From Alphaproteobacteria bacterium (GTDB lineage Bacteria; Pseudomonadota; Alphaproteobacteria; Micropepsales; Micropepsaceae), in NCBI GenBank assembly GCA_028871345.1, contig JAGWNK010000003.1:91412-155411 (forward strand): a stretch of 64,000 nucleotides of DNA, read 5' to 3'. The first letter of the stretch is position 1. Every line of letters begins with the position of its first letter. The notes below the pieces were generated by a model that saw only the letters and a list, made by a program, of their open reading frames with translations, ran no database searches and was not told where the DNA came from. The position numbers and the translations under genes are program-made. Of the stretch, positions 36,392 to 46,308 are shown piece after piece.

Positions 36392-36601
36392 CTAGTTGTG
36401 CTGGCAGGCCTTGGTGCGGATCAGCACCTTGGCTTGGTTGAACAGACAGACCGCTACCATTCCGTTCTTAAATCGATCGATATACGTGAAGTGTTTGTCT
36501 GTTTCCGCCGATGCGCCACCGCACAACGCGACAAACGCCGCGAGCAAGCAAAACCGCCTCCTGATTTCCCCCGATACCCGGTCGTTCACCAACCATCGCA
36601 C
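36392..36601 (-). CDS. Small exported protein, unknown
   Basis: A 69-codon ORF with Arg-rich start and a hydrophobic segment ending in a signal-peptidase-like site (RRRFCLLAAFVALCGGASA), then a short polar domain with two cysteines and a basic end (VLIRTKACQHN). No family recognised. The start is unclear: GTG 36601 is the longest, while an AGGAGG inside the frame would point to a later TTG that removes the positive charges. Signal-peptide shape is the main support; it may not be a gene. Confidence 0.4.
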   Translation of the reverse strand: MRWLVNDRVSGEIRRRFCLLAAFVALCGGASAETDKHFTYIDRFKNGMVAVCLFNQAKVLIRTKACQHN

Positions 36602-36644
36602 TTTGAGGTATCAAGCATAAAGCGGTGGGACAGCGCAGTTAGAG

Positions 36645-39374
36645 CTAAGAAAATAGCTGGATTTCCTGCACCGCTTCCGCCAATCCGCAGCGCCTGACGG
36701 GGGCTTCGGGCGGGAAGGCCTGCAGCAGCTTCGACGGCGTCGCCGATTCGAGGATGACGAAACAGCCCTTGTCGCCGGCGCCGCGGATCAACCGGCCGAA
36801 GGCCTGCTTCAGGCGCAGCCGGGCGAGCAGGTGGTCGTAGTCCTTGCCGAAGCGGGCGCGGCGCGCCTTGTGCAGGATCGTCGGCTTCGGCCAGGGAACC
36901 TTGTCGAACACCACGAGTCGCAGGGAGCGCCCGGGCACGTCCACGCCGTCGCGCAAGGCGTCGGTGCCCAGAAGGCAGGAGTTCTCCTCGCTGCGGAACA
37001 GATCGACCAGGGCGCCGGTGTCGAGCCGGTCCACATGCTGGGCGTAGAGGGGAATGCCCGCCTCGGCCAACGGCGCCACGATCTTGTTCTCGACCGCGCG
37101 CAAGGTGCGCACGGCCGTGAAGAGGCCCAGCGCGCCGCCCCCCGAGGCCAGGAAAAGCTCGCGGTAGGCGGCAGCCAACGCCTCGACGTCGCGTCGGTTG
37201 ACGTCGCGCACGATGAATATCCGCGATTGTTCGCCATAGGCGAACGGCGATCCGAAGCTGGCGCGTTTCGGCGGTTCGGCCAGATGGAGCGCGCCGGTGC
37301 GGACTTCGGCGCTCTCCCAGTCGCTTTCGTTGCCGCCGCTGTCGCGCAGCGTGGCGGAGGTGACGAGCGCACCATGGACATGACCCAGCACCTCGTTCGC
37401 CAGCGGGATCGTCGGGTCGATCCAGCGCCGCTCGAGGCCGACGTCGAGATCGCGCCCGTCTTCGCGCACGATCTCGAACCAATCCACGAACTCGTCATGA
37501 ACCTCGCCGGTGACGAGCGATTCGAGCATCGACATCCAGGCCGGCAGGATGATGCGGCCGCGCCGCTCCAGGCCGCGCGCTGCCGCCTCGATGCGTGCGC
37601 GCTGATAAGGTTCGAGCTCCGCCGCCTTGTCGGCAAGCTGCGTGCGCAGGGATTTGGCGAGACGCAGCAGCGGCACCGCCAGCCGCTTGAGGGCCATGCC
37701 CAGATGCTTGGCGGCATCGATCGTGTCCTCGCCGAGCGGATGGGTCTCCGCTTCCAGGGAATAGAAGACCTCGTGATCCTCGCTGCGGGCCCGCACATGG
37801 CCGTAGGCCGCCGCCAGGAAAACCTCGCCCGGGCCGCGCGGCGCCGAGAGGCGCGACATCCAGCCTTCACCCGCCAGCGCGCCCGCGGCGGACACCGCTT
37901 CATCGAGAGCCTCGCGGCAGCGCTCGTCGCCCTCCACCAGGCCCTTGAGCCGTTCCTCCAGTCCGCGGGAACGGCTGCGGGCGCGGCCTTCGGGACCGCG
38001 CAGCCAGCGGCGAAGATCGGACATCTCCAGGCCGCTGACGGCCGCCGCAAAACCGGAGTCCGCCGCATCGAACAGGTGATGGCCTTCATCGAGCACATAG
38101 CGCACGCGCCGTTCGGCGGGCGTATCGGTGGTCTCGTCGACGGAGAGCCAGTCCTGCGCCGCCTGGGCGATGACGAGCGCATGGTTGGCGATGACGATCG
38201 GCGCGTTGCGGGCCTTGCGCACGATGCGCTCGATGAAGCAGACGCGATAGTGCGGGCAGGTGGCATAGATGCACTCGCCGCGGCGGTCCGTGACTTCCCG
38301 CAGCGGCAGATGGGCGGCCAGGAAAGCCGGGAAGCCCGCCCCCGAAATGTCGCCGTCATCGGTGGCGGCGATCCAGCGCGCGATGAGGGCCAATGCCACC
38401 GTGCGCAGGCCCGGCGCCAGAGCCGTGCGCTTCACCGCCTCTTCGAAATTCAAGAGGCAGAGATAGTTCTCCCGCCCTTTGCGCACCACCGCCTTCTCGG
38501 CGCGCTCGACGGGGTCGGGGTAGAGGCGCGCGATCTCCTGCACGATCTGGCGCTGCAGATTGCGGGTGTAGGTCGAGATCCAGAGGCCGGGGCCGTTCTT
38601 CTCCGCCCAGACGCTGGCAGGCGCCAGATAGCCCAAAGTCTTGCCGATGCCGGTGCCCGCTTCGACCAGAGCGATGCGGGGGGCGCCGGCGCGCTCGCGC
38701 GGACTGAAGGCGTAGGAGGCGGCCTCGGCATAGGCGCTCTGTTCCGGGCGCTCTTCACCGCCGGAGCCGACCAAGGCGTGCAGGCGCCTGGCGACTTCCT
38801 CGGGGGAGACGGGATGCGACGACGGTTTGTCGGGCTGCGGCTCATCTTCCCACGCCCGCAACGCATTCCAGGCGTCGAAGCCCGCCAGCGGCGCCAATTG
38901 TCCGGCCGGCGGACCGACGGCCGCCGAGACCAGCGATGCCCAGCGCCAGCCGGCCCGCGTCAGGGCGGGCATGAGGGGGCGGATGGCGGCCTTCTCCGCA
39001 TCGCTTTTCTCGCAGAGTTCGGCGAGGAGCTGGGCCGCAGCCTGGCGCAGGCCTTGCGCCGCTCCTTCCGACCCCGGCTCGACTGCGATCCCCAACGCCC
39101 GCACAATCCCGGATGCGTTGGGCACACAGGGGACGGCCGGGCGCACGAAGGCGAACAATTCCAGGACATCGTACGGCAGCTGGCCGGGAGCTGTTTTCAG
39201 ACGTCCAGCGACGAATGCCGTGTGGGCGACATAGGCTTCTCCCGTGCGGAAGATCCTGCGCGCCTCTTCACCGCCCGCCTGGCGGCAGGCATCGGTGCAC
39301 AGGATCGCGCCGTCGCCGGCGGGAACAAGCGCCGGCACATCCGGGATTGCGGGGGCGATTCTGTCGTCAAGCAT
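36645..39374 (-). CDS. DinG/Rad3-type ATP-dependent DNA helicase with Fe-S cluster
   Basis: A 909-residue XPD-like superfamily 2 helicase. Walker A is EAGTGIGKTLGYL (about residue 252), the DEAH box appears as DEGHHLFD, and the Fe-S cluster cysteines are in NYLCLLN and the CIYATCPHYRVCF block. C-terminal motifs VTSATL, LLGTDALRDGVDVPG and QAFGRLIRG are intact. DinG-type proteins unwind R-loops and damaged DNA. It has an N-terminal extension of about 230 residues lacking clear homology. It starts 29 bp after the sensor-kinase-like gene on the same strand. Confidence 0.9.
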   Translation of the reverse strand: MLDDRIAPAIPDVPALVPAGDGAILCTDACRQAGGEEARRIFRTGEAYVAHTAFVAGRLKTAPGQLPYDVLELFAFVRPAVPCVPNASGIVRALGIAVEPGSEGAAQGLRQAAAQLLAELCEKSDAEKAAIRPLMPALTRAGWRWASLVSAAVGPPAGQLAPLAGFDAWNALRAWEDEPQPDKPSSHPVSPEEVARRLHALVGSGGEERPEQSAYAEAASYAFSPRERAGAPRIALVEAGTGIGKTLGYLAPASVWAEKNGPGLWISTYTRNLQRQIVQEIARLYPDPVERAEKAVVRKGRENYLCLLNFEEAVKRTALAPGLRTVALALIARWIAATDDGDISGAGFPAFLAAHLPLREVTDRRGECIYATCPHYRVCFIERIVRKARNAPIVIANHALVIAQAAQDWLSVDETTDTPAERRVRYVLDEGHHLFDAADSGFAAAVSGLEMSDLRRWLRGPEGRARSRSRGLEERLKGLVEGDERCREALDEAVSAAGALAGEGWMSRLSAPRGPGEVFLAAAYGHVRARSEDHEVFYSLEAETHPLGEDTIDAAKHLGMALKRLAVPLLRLAKSLRTQLADKAAELEPYQRARIEAAARGLERRGRIILPAWMSMLESLVTGEVHDEFVDWFEIVREDGRDLDVGLERRWIDPTIPLANEVLGHVHGALVTSATLRDSGGNESDWESAEVRTGALHLAEPPKRASFGSPFAYGEQSRIFIVRDVNRRDVEALAAAYRELFLASGGGALGLFTAVRTLRAVENKIVAPLAEAGIPLYAQHVDRLDTGALVDLFRSEENSCLLGTDALRDGVDVPGRSLRLVVFDKVPWPKPTILHKARRARFGKDYDHLLARLRLKQAFGRLIRGAGDKGCFVILESATPSKLLQAFPPEAPVRRCGLAEAVQEIQLFS

Positions 39375-39403
39375 CGCCGGCGATCATGCGCGGTCGCGAA
39401 GGC

Positions 39404-41125
39404 TTATGCCACCAGATCGGGATAGAGCGCCGACAAGACGCCGCGCGTCCGGCCGTGCTCGGCGAAAATCGCGTGTGCCCCGTTGCGCAGACCCTGGGCA
39501 TTGCCGCCGCGGTCCGCATCGGCGGCGAAAGCGCGCGCTGTCGCCGTCATCGCGGCCAGACCGAGACCGCTGGCACTTCCCGCGATGTCGCGTGCCAGAC
39601 GTGCGGCCTCGTCCCACCTGCCTTCCTGGCTGGCGGCCTCGATCGCCGCGCAAAGCTGTTCGGCGCCGACGATGTAGGATCTGAGGATGTCGACCAGCGT
39701 CGCGGTGCCCACCGACTTCTCCAGCGCCATCACCGTGGCGGTGTCCACCGGTGGAGATTCGCTCTTCTCTTCGCCACCGCTGTCCTGCGGGGCGCAGAGC
39801 CGCGCCAGTGCTGCGTAGAGCAGGCCGGGATCGGACGGCCAGAGGATGACATCGTCGGCGCAATGTGGCCTGCGGTCGTCCTTCAACAGCAGGGCCAGAA
39901 TGGGCGCCCGCACGCCCGGCGACGCCGCCAACGAGTCCGCGTCGGCGGCGCCGACCACGATGGCGTCGTAATCGGTCCGCCCGGCCCGCGACGCGGCGTC
40001 GGCTACGCTGTGGACCGCTTCCAGCCGGTTGTCGTGCGATGCCAGGAGCACCGACAGCGGCTGCACCACGGCCTCATCGTCGGAGACGACGAGAAGCCTG
40101 AGCCCGGAAGGTGCCATTTCCTTGGGAGACAGGTCGGCCGGCTCGGTGGCGCGCGCTACGACCGGCAATGTGAACCAGAAGGAGGCGCCCCGGCCCGGCC
40201 GGCTCTCGAACCCGACGCTGCCGCCGGCACGCTCGACGATGTGCTTCACCACGGCAAGACCGAGGCCCGAATTCGGTCGGCGGGCGCCGTCTCCCGGCGA
40301 GGCGAACAGGTAAGCCCGCAGTTCGGCCGCCACGCCCGACCCGGTGTCGGTGACCGTGAAGCGGACCGTGGCCGCGACGGGTTCCACGCGAACCGAGACC
40401 TCGCCGTTCTCGGTGAATTTCAGTCCGTTCTCGACCAGCTTGCAGAGCGCCTGGCGGACGCGGCGCGGGTCGGCTGCAACGCGGGGCAGGTTGGGACTGG
40501 GCGTTACCGTGAGGCGCAGCCGTTTCTCCCAGGCAAGCGGCTGCAAGAGACGCGACACGGCGCGGGCCGCCTGGGCGGGATCGCAGACGCCGTCGGAGGA
40601 TGCACCCTGGGTCAAGGCGACGATGTCGTCGAGCAGAAGCTGCAGCGCGCGCCCTGCATCCAGCATGACTTTCACGTGGTTGCGCGGCGGCCCGACGAGG
40701 TCCGCGCGATCCAGAAGCTGGGCCATGCCCACGAGCGCCGTGAGCGGCGTACGCAGCGCGCGGCTGATCTCCGCGGCAAAGGCGGCGCCGTCATGGGGCG
40801 TATGCGGAACAACGACCGGGGTCCTGGCTTCGTCCAGACGCCGCTGCAGGGTCGCCAGTTCGGCCTTGAGACGGATGGTCCTGAACACCAGCCTGCCGCT
40901 GTAGGCCCACAGGCCCGCCGCACACAGAAAAACCAGACAGGCCATGATGATGTGCGCTGCGCCGCCCTCGGACAACAGCATGCCGACCAAGGGGCCGAGG
41001 ACGACACACAACGCGGCCATGAGAAGGAAAAGCCGCCACAACGCGCTGGCTGCTTCGTCGCGGCCCACAGGCGGGGCCTGCATGCCGATTTCATCGGCTT
41101 TCGGCGCGGCGGACATTGACGGCAT
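39404..41125 (-). CDS. Hybrid histidine-kinase-like protein with all phosphoacceptor sites lost
   Basis: A 573-residue protein: two membrane helices (about 31-51 and 58-78), a dimerisation helix, an HATPase domain (N-box KLVENGLKFTENG, G1 DTGSGV, G2 NSGLGLAVVKHI), a receiver-like domain and an HPt-like domain. The H-box reads EISRALRTPL, so Arg122 replaces the phosphorylated His. The receiver has YDAIVVGAAD, so Gly392 replaces the phosphorylated Asp, and Thr and Lys of the switch are also missing. The HPt motif reads ARDIAGSASG with Arg512 for His. ATP binding seems kept, phosphotransfer cannot occur by the usual route. Upstream of and probably co-transcribed with the helicase gene. Confidence 0.8.
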   Translation of the reverse strand: MPSMSAAPKADEIGMQAPPVGRDEAASALWRLFLLMAALCVVLGPLVGMLLSEGGAAHIIMACLVFLCAAGLWAYSGRLVFRTIRLKAELATLQRRLDEARTPVVVPHTPHDGAAFAAEISRALRTPLTALVGMAQLLDRADLVGPPRNHVKVMLDAGRALQLLLDDIVALTQGASSDGVCDPAQAARAVSRLLQPLAWEKRLRLTVTPSPNLPRVAADPRRVRQALCKLVENGLKFTENGEVSVRVEPVAATVRFTVTDTGSGVAAELRAYLFASPGDGARRPNSGLGLAVVKHIVERAGGSVGFESRPGRGASFWFTLPVVARATEPADLSPKEMAPSGLRLLVVSDDEAVVQPLSVLLASHDNRLEAVHSVADAASRAGRTDYDAIVVGAADADSLAASPGVRAPILALLLKDDRRPHCADDVILWPSDPGLLYAALARLCAPQDSGGEEKSESPPVDTATVMALEKSVGTATLVDILRSYIVGAEQLCAAIEAASQEGRWDEAARLARDIAGSASGLGLAAMTATARAFAADADRGGNAQGLRNGAHAIFAEHGRTRGVLSALYPDLVA

Positions 41126-41183
41126 CCCTTGCCAAAGCCTAGCTTTTCCAGCCTTTACAAACGCTTAAGGTTTCCAATTCGAG

Positions 41184-42773
41184 ATGCCCTCCAGCTCCCT
41201 GCACGATGAAGCTCTTGCCGCACACGCCTGGCCGTTCGAGGAGGCGCGCAAGCTTCTGAAGCGCATCGAAAATCGCAAAGACATGACGGAGGTCATCTTC
41301 GAGACCGGCTATGGGCCTTCGGGCCTGCCGCACATCGGGACGTTCGGCGAAGTGGCCCGCACCACCTGGGTGCGCCATGCCTTCCGGCAGATGTCGGGCA
41401 TCAGCACGCGCCTGCTGGCCTTCTCCGACGACATGGACGGGCTGCGCAAGGTTCCCGAGAACGTTCCGAACCACGAGATGCTGCGCGAGCACCTGGGAAA
41501 ATCGCTGACGGCCATTCCCGATCCGTTCGGGACGCATCCCAGTTTCGGCGCCCACAATAACGCCCGGCTGAAGGCGTTCCTCGATCGCTTCGGATTCGAA
41601 TACGAATTCATGAGCTCGACCGAGTGCTACAAGAGCGGTCGCTTCGACCAGGCGCTGCTGGCGGTGCTGGCGAATTACGAAAAGGTTCGCGACATTGTGC
41701 TGCCGACGCTGGGGCCCGAGCGGCGCGAGACCTATTCGCCGTTTCTGCCCATCTCGCCGCAGACCGGAATTGTGCTTCAGGTGCCGATCCTGGAGTGGAA
41801 TGCCGCGCGCGGCACGATTGTCTTCGAGGACGAGGGGCGCAAACAGGAGCTTCCGGTCACCGGCGGGCACGTCAAGCTGCAATGGAAAGCGGACTGGGCG
41901 ATGCGCTGGCTGGCGCTGGGCGTCGATTACGAGATGGCCGGCAAGGATCTGATCTCGTCGGTCGAACTGTCCGGCAAGATCCTGCGGGCGCTCGGAGGCA
42001 GGCCGCCGGAAGGATTCAATTACGAACTCTTCCTCGACGAGCAGGGACAGAAGATCTCGAAATCGAAGGGCAACGGCCTGTCGGTCGACGAGTGGCTGAC
42101 CTACGGCATCGAAGAGAGCCTGGCGCTGTTCATGTTCCAGAAGCCGCGAGCGGCGAAGCGGCTGTTCTTCGACGTCATCCCCAAGGCGGTCGACGAGTAC
42201 ATCGCCTTGCTCGACCAGTACCACGCCGCGGCGATGACGACGGCGCAGCAGATCGAGAGTCCGGTCTGGCATATCCACGGCGGCAAGCCGCCCGCCGAGC
42301 GCTATCCGGTGAGCTTTGCGCTCCTGCTCAACCTCGTCAGTGCCTCGAATGCGCATAATCGCGACGTGCTGTGGGGTTTCATCCGTACCTATGCGCCGGA
42401 AGCGTCGCCGGAGAGCAACCCCGGTCTCGACAAGCTGGTCGGCCACGCAGTGCGCTACTACGACGACTTCGTCAAACCGCAGAAGCGATACCGCGCCCCG
42501 AGCGACAAGGAGCGCGCCGCCCTTGCCGAGCTGTCGCGGAAGCTGCGCGCCTTCGCAGGCGAGCGGGACGGCGAAAAGGTGCAGTTCGAAGTCTACGAAA
42601 TCGGCAAGACGCACGCCTTCGAGCCGCTGCGCGATTGGTTCAAGGCGATCTATGAGGTGCTGTTCGGGCAGAGCCAGGGACCGCGGTTCGGCTCGTTTGC
42701 TGTCCTGTTCGGCTGCGCCGAGACGGCCGATTTGATCGACCGGGCGCTGGCCGGCGAATTAGAGCACGCATGA
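41184..42773 (+). CDS. lysK: Class I lysyl-tRNA synthetase
   Basis: A 529-residue class I LysRS, the archaeal-type enzyme found in many alphaproteobacteria in place of class II LysS. The HIGH-like motif is [11 protein letters not shown] near residue 46 and the KMSKS-like motif is KISKSKGNG near residue 290. It also has the C-terminal alpha-helix-cage region. Attaches lysine to tRNA-Lys; no class II LysRS occurs in the window. Divergent from the sensor-like gene; the stop overlaps the next start (ATGA). Confidence 0.95.
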   Translation: MPSSSLHDEALAAHAWPFEEARKLLKRIENRKDMTEVIFETGYGPSGLPHIGTFGEVARTTWVRHAFRQMSGISTRLLAFSDDMDGLRKVPENVPNHEMLREHLGKSLTAIPDPFGTHPSFGAHNNARLKAFLDRFGFEYEFMSSTECYKSGRFDQALLAVLANYEKVRDIVLPTLGPERRETYSPFLPISPQTGIVLQVPILEWNAARGTIVFEDEGRKQELPVTGGHVKLQWKADWAMRWLALGVDYEMAGKDLISSVELSGKILRALGGRPPEGFNYELFLDEQGQKISKSKGNGLSVDEWLTYGIEESLALFMFQKPRAAKRLFFDVIPKAVDEYIALLDQYHAAAMTTAQQIESPVWHIHGGKPPAERYPVSFALLLNLVSASNAHNRDVLWGFIRTYAPEASPESNPGLDKLVGHAVRYYDDFVKPQKRYRAPSDKERAALAELSRKLRAFAGERDGEKVQFEVYEIGKTHAFEPLRDWFKAIYEVLFGQSQGPRFGSFAVLFGCAETADLIDRALAGELEHA

Positions 42774-43534
42774 AAGCTGCGCTCCTCGTGCTGGCGATCA
42801 CGGCCGCGACTCCGGCCGGCACGCCGACGGCTTATCAGCTCTACGCGGAAGGCAAGTACGACGATTCCGTCCGCATCAGCTTGGCGCAGAACGATGCGGC
42901 CGGCTACGCGGAGGCGGCGAGGTCCACGCTGGCCGAGGAGGCCGGACGCGACAGCCCGTGCCTTCCCTGCCTGCAGCGGGCGGAGGACTATGCCCGACGC
43001 GCGATTGCCACCGATCCGCACCTTGTCGACGGCAACATCTACCTCGCAATCACCTTGGGCCTGGAAGAGCACATCATCGGACCCGATGCGGCCCGCCGCC
43101 AGAATTTTCCCGACGTGGCCAGGCACGCCATCGATGCCGCACTCGCCGTCGACCCGAAGAACGCCTGGGCGCTGGCGGCGCTGGGCGGCTGGAATCTCGC
43201 GATCGTGCACGGCGGCGGGGCTTTTCTCGCCGATCTTTTCTACGGCGCGACGGTGGGCAAGGGGCTGCAGGCCTTCGAAGCCGCCTTCGAGGCCGCACCG
43301 AACAATATCGCGGTGCGCTACCAGTACGCGCTGTCGTTGTCGATGTTCAACGAGGCCCGTTACCAGCCGCAGATTGAGGCCGCGCTGGCCCGCGTGGTGT
43401 CCCTGCCGACCGCCACGGCCTACGAGCGGATGATTCAGAAGCGCGCCGGCGACCTGCTCGAGCTGCTGAAGGCGGGCGACAACGGCGCCTATCTGGCGGT
43501 GGTGAAGAAATACGAAGGCTATCCGGCGCCGTAA
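42770..43534 (+). CDS. TPR-like protein with N-terminal signal, unknown
   Basis: A 254-residue protein with a short hydrophobic N-terminus ([16 protein letters not shown]) and helical repeats, for example [39 protein letters not shown] and [21 protein letters not shown] Cys-rich [11 protein letters not shown] occurs near residue 62. It is coupled to lysK by ATGA, but the role of that pairing is unclear. Convergent with the next gene, 14 bp apart. Confidence 0.7.
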   Translation: MKAALLVLAITAATPAGTPTAYQLYAEGKYDDSVRISLAQNDAAGYAEAARSTLAEEAGRDSPCLPCLQRAEDYARRAIATDPHLVDGNIYLAITLGLEEHIIGPDAARRQNFPDVARHAIDAALAVDPKNAWALAALGGWNLAIVHGGGAFLADLFYGATVGKGLQAFEAAFEAAPNNIAVRYQYALSLSMFNEARYQPQIEAALARVVSLPTATAYERMIQKRAGDLLELLKAGDNGAYLAVVKKYEGYPAP

Positions 43535-43548
43535 GGTCGACCTTTGTT

Positions 43549-44208
43549 CTAGCGCGCCGCTACCAGATAGATCGTGTGGATCGTATTGCCGCCGCAAACG
43601 GCGACTTCCACGCATTCCGCAGGCAAGGCGCCGGCTGCCAGGACCTGTTCGAACGCCGGCGAACGGTCGGCCGACCACAAAGCGAAGACGCCGTCCGTCC
43701 GCAGCGCCGACACGATCGCCTTCACGCCATCCGGGCGATAGAGGAACCGGTTCGACGGAAAGAGGACCGCCTCCGGCCCGTTGTCGACATCCAGCAGGAT
43801 CGCGTCGAAGGCATCAGGACTTGCCCGGACGACATCGGCGACGTCGCTGTTACAGACGGTCACGCGGTGGTCGTCGAGCGGACGGCCCGCCACGGCCGCC
43901 AAGGGGCCGTGGTTCCAGGCGATGATGTCCGCCATCAGTTCCGCGACCGTGATGCCGGCGCCGTCTCCGACGTGATCGAGCACCGCGCGCACCGTGTAAC
44001 CCATCCCGAGGCCCCCGATGAGAATGCGCGGGTTGCGGCGGGCAAGACGTTTGCACACAGCCTGCGCCAGCATCCTTTCCGACACCGGATTCCGGCTCGA
44101 CATCAATTCCAGGAGGTTGAGGCGGATCTCGAAATCGGCGCCGCATTGACGCAGAGTCAGCGCATCTCCATCAGGCGTCACCGCGCGTGCGAGTTCTGTC
44201 CACGCCAT
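43549..44208 (-). CDS. Spermidine synthase-like class I methyltransferase-fold protein
   Basis: A 219-residue Rossmann-fold protein. Motif I is ILIGGLGMGYTVRAVLD (about residue 62), followed by the acidic ITVAELMADIIAWN and FDAILLDVDNGPEA strand. It resembles the small spermidine-synthase-like proteins of alphaproteobacteria, which lack the DxxDP catalytic motif seen in true SpeE (present at 62703-63566). Reaction unknown. Downstream of the S24 regulator by 69 bp on the same strand. Confidence 0.75.
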   Translation of the reverse strand: MAWTELARAVTPDGDALTLRQCGADFEIRLNLLELMSSRNPVSERMLAQAVCKRLARRNPRILIGGLGMGYTVRAVLDHVGDGAGITVAELMADIIAWNHGPLAAVAGRPLDDHRVTVCNSDVADVVRASPDAFDAILLDVDNGPEAVLFPSNRFLYRPDGVKAIVSALRTDGVFALWSADRSPAFEQVLAAGALPAECVEVAVCGGNTIHTIYLVAAR

Positions 44209-44277
44209 TGCCGCTCATCCTCGCGTCTTGACGTTCGGCACGGCTGCGAGCGTCCGATAACTCGTCCGGCCTTTGGC

Positions 44278-44913
44278 CTACTGGCTCGCCCAAATGACGC
44301 GATGGATAAAGGCGACCTCGCTGAGCGCGAAGGAGCGGTCTTCGTAGGCCGGGTTCAGCGATTTCAGTTCCACCCGCTGCGCCGTCAGCCGCGTCAGCTG
44401 CTTCGCCATCACTTCACCGGCCAGCGTCTTGACCACCACGCGGTCGCCGCGGCGAGCGCTGGTCGCCGGCGAGACGATGATGCGGTCGCCGTCGCGGTAG
44501 ACGGGAAGCATCGAATCTCCGGTCACTTCGAGCGCGTAGGCGTGTTCGTCGGCGAGTTCGGGGAAGGGGATTTCATCCCAGCCCGCGCCCGCGGGGAAGC
44601 CGGCGTCGTCGAAATAACCGCGGCTGCCGGCCTGGGCCATGCCGACCAGCGGCACGAGCCGGGCGGGCTGGCGCAAGCCGCCTTCGCGTCCGACCAGAGA
44701 GACGAACTCGTCGAGGCTCGCACCCGTGGCGGCCAGGACCTTCGAGATGCTCTCCGTCGACGGCCAGCGCAGCTTGCCGGTGGTGGCGCCGCGCTTGCTC
44801 TTGTTGAACGTCGTCGGGTCGAGGCCGGCGAGTTTCGCCAGACCCGAGGCCGACAGCTTGTTCTTGGCGGCCAGCGCGTCGATGGCATTCCAGATTTGTC
44901 TGTGCGTCAGCAT
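44278..44913 (-). CDS. XRE-type regulator with S24/LexA-like autoprotease domain
   Basis: A 211-residue two-domain repressor-like protein: a helix-turn-helix at residues 21-62 (SASGLAKLAGLDPTTFNKS) and a C-terminal S24 peptidase domain with Ser134 in GDSMLPVYRDGD and Lys171 in EVMAKQL. The Ser-Lys spacing of 37 equals that of E. coli LexA. A candidate self-cleavage site, Ala95-Gly96, sits in GMAQAGSRGY. This family is a chromosomal regulator in alphaproteobacteria; it is not linked here to phage genes. DNA damage control is possible but unproved. Confidence 0.85.
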   Translation of the reverse strand: MLTHRQIWNAIDALAAKNKLSASGLAKLAGLDPTTFNKSKRGATTGKLRWPSTESISKVLAATGASLDEFVSLVGREGGLRQPARLVPLVGMAQAGSRGYFDDAGFPAGAGWDEIPFPELADEHAYALEVTGDSMLPVYRDGDRIIVSPATSARRGDRVVVKTLAGEVMAKQLTRLTAQRVELKSLNPAYEDRSFALSEVAFIHRVIWASQ

Positions 44914-45113
44914 GCGTTTCGATTCCGTGGATCAATGTCCCTTGTGCCAAATCGCGGCTTGCGGATGTCCTCCGACATGATCGGATAGGACCCATGGCGA
45001 CTCGACAATCCGAACAACTGAGAAAGCGGTCCGATGGACGGTTACTGTTCCTATACGGGAGCGGCGTTAGGAATTACCACTCTTGACCATCTGTCGTCCA
45101 GTGGAGCGTCGTG

Positions 45114-46151
45114 ATGGATCCGGTTGTGGCGGCCTTGCGGTTACTACCGCCCGAGACGGCGCATCGCGCCACCGTTGAACTTGCTGCACGATTTGGAGCA
45201 TTCGTGCCGCCCGCCCGGCGCGACGATCCGCGACTCTCGGTTGCAGCCCTCGGCCTCCATTTCCCCAATCCGGTGGGGCTGGCGGCGGGCTTCGACAAGA
45301 ACGCGCGCGCCTTCCCCACCATGCTGAAGCTGGGTTTCGGCCATGTCGAATGCGGGACCGTGACGCCGCGCGCCCAGCCGGGCAATCCCAGACCGCGCCT
45401 GTTCCGCCTGCCCGAAGACCGCGCCGTCATCAACCGCATGGGCTTCGACAACCAGGGCATGGATGCCATCGCGCCGCGCGTGGCGCGCCGCCGCGCGGGG
45501 ATTCTGGGAATCAACATCGGCGCCAACCGCGACAGCAAGGACCGCACCGCCGACTACCGGACGGCGTTCCTCAAGCTCTCTCCGTATGCGGATTATGTTG
45601 CGGTCAACGTGTCGTCGCCCAACACGCCGGGCCTGCGAGGGCTGCAGAACCGCGACGAGCTGCGCCGGCTGCTGGGAATCCTGGTGGGCGCCCGCGCCGC
45701 CCGGCCGCTGCCGCTGCTGCTCAAGATCGCGCCCGATCTCGAAGAACAGGCGATGGATGACATTGCCGGTGTGGTGCTCGAGGCCGGGATCGAGGGCCTC
45801 ATCGTCACGAACACGACCTTGGCGCGCCCGCCCTGGCTCAGGAGCCGGTTCGCGCGGGAAACCGGCGGGCTGTCCGGTGCGCCGCTGTTCGAACCGTCGA
45901 CGCGGGTCCTGGCCGGAATGCGCCGGCGGGTCGGTGCGAAGCTGGTGCTGATCGGCGTCGGCGGCATCGCCTCGGGCGCCGATGCCTACGCCAAGATCCG
46001 CGCCGGAGCCAACCTGGTGCAGCTCTATACGGCGCTCGTCTATCAGGGCAGCGGGCTCGTCGCCCGCATCAAGCGCGAGCTTCTCGCCTGCATCGAGCGG
46101 GACGGCTTGGCCACCGTGACAGACGCCGTCGGTGCAGATCTCGCGCGCTGA
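45114..46151 (+). CDS. pyrD: Quinone-dependent dihydroorotate dehydrogenase (class 2)
   Basis: A 345-residue membrane-associated FMN enzyme of pyrimidine synthesis, passing electrons from dihydroorotate to quinone. The class 2 N-terminal helical extension is present; then GLAAGFDKNA, GTVTPRAQPGNPRPRLFRL, INRMGFDNQG and the catalytic Ser in NVSSPNTPGLR, and the FMN phosphate loop VLIGVGGIASG. ATG 45114 has GGAG 8 bp upstream; an overlapping GTG at 45111 is less well spaced. Confidence 0.95.
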   Translation: MDPVVAALRLLPPETAHRATVELAARFGAFVPPARRDDPRLSVAALGLHFPNPVGLAAGFDKNARAFPTMLKLGFGHVECGTVTPRAQPGNPRPRLFRLPEDRAVINRMGFDNQGMDAIAPRVARRRAGILGINIGANRDSKDRTADYRTAFLKLSPYADYVAVNVSSPNTPGLRGLQNRDELRRLLGILVGARAARPLPLLLKIAPDLEEQAMDDIAGVVLEAGIEGLIVTNTTLARPPWLRSRFARETGGLSGAPLFEPSTRVLAGMRRRVGAKLVLIGVGGIASGADAYAKIRAGANLVQLYTALVYQGSGLVARIKRELLACIERDGLATVTDAVGADLAR

Positions 46152-46260
46152 TCGCCGTCCGAAGCGCGTGAAAATGCTTCAAAACCCGCATCAAACCGAA
46201 CGCCCGACGATCAAACGGGCGGGCCCGGCAACGCTTTGTCTCGCGCCGCAACGCGTCATG

Positions 46261-46269
46261 TGCTATAAT
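46261..46269 (+). promoter_or_regulatory. Extended -10 promoter for the doxX-like gene
   Basis: TGCTATAAT matches an extended -10 (TGnTATAAT) exactly, 39 bp before the ATG at 46309. No clear -35 at the normal distance; a TTGTCT lies 22 bp away. This fits extended -10 promoters, which tolerate a poor -35. Confidence 0.55.
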
Positions 46270-46308
46270 TCCCAACAATAAGAACAACTGTGGCGTGTGG
46301 GGGTTCTG

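Noticed and set aside
36831..39425. 864-codon open frame on the plus strand opposite the helicase gene
   Set aside because: Shadow of a high-GC gene; composition dominated by His/Gln/Arg/Gly with no domain, while the minus strand has full helicase motifs.
44914..45113. LexA-type GAAC-N7-GTTC box near the S24 gene
   Set aside because: Single half sites occur, but none at the right spacing.
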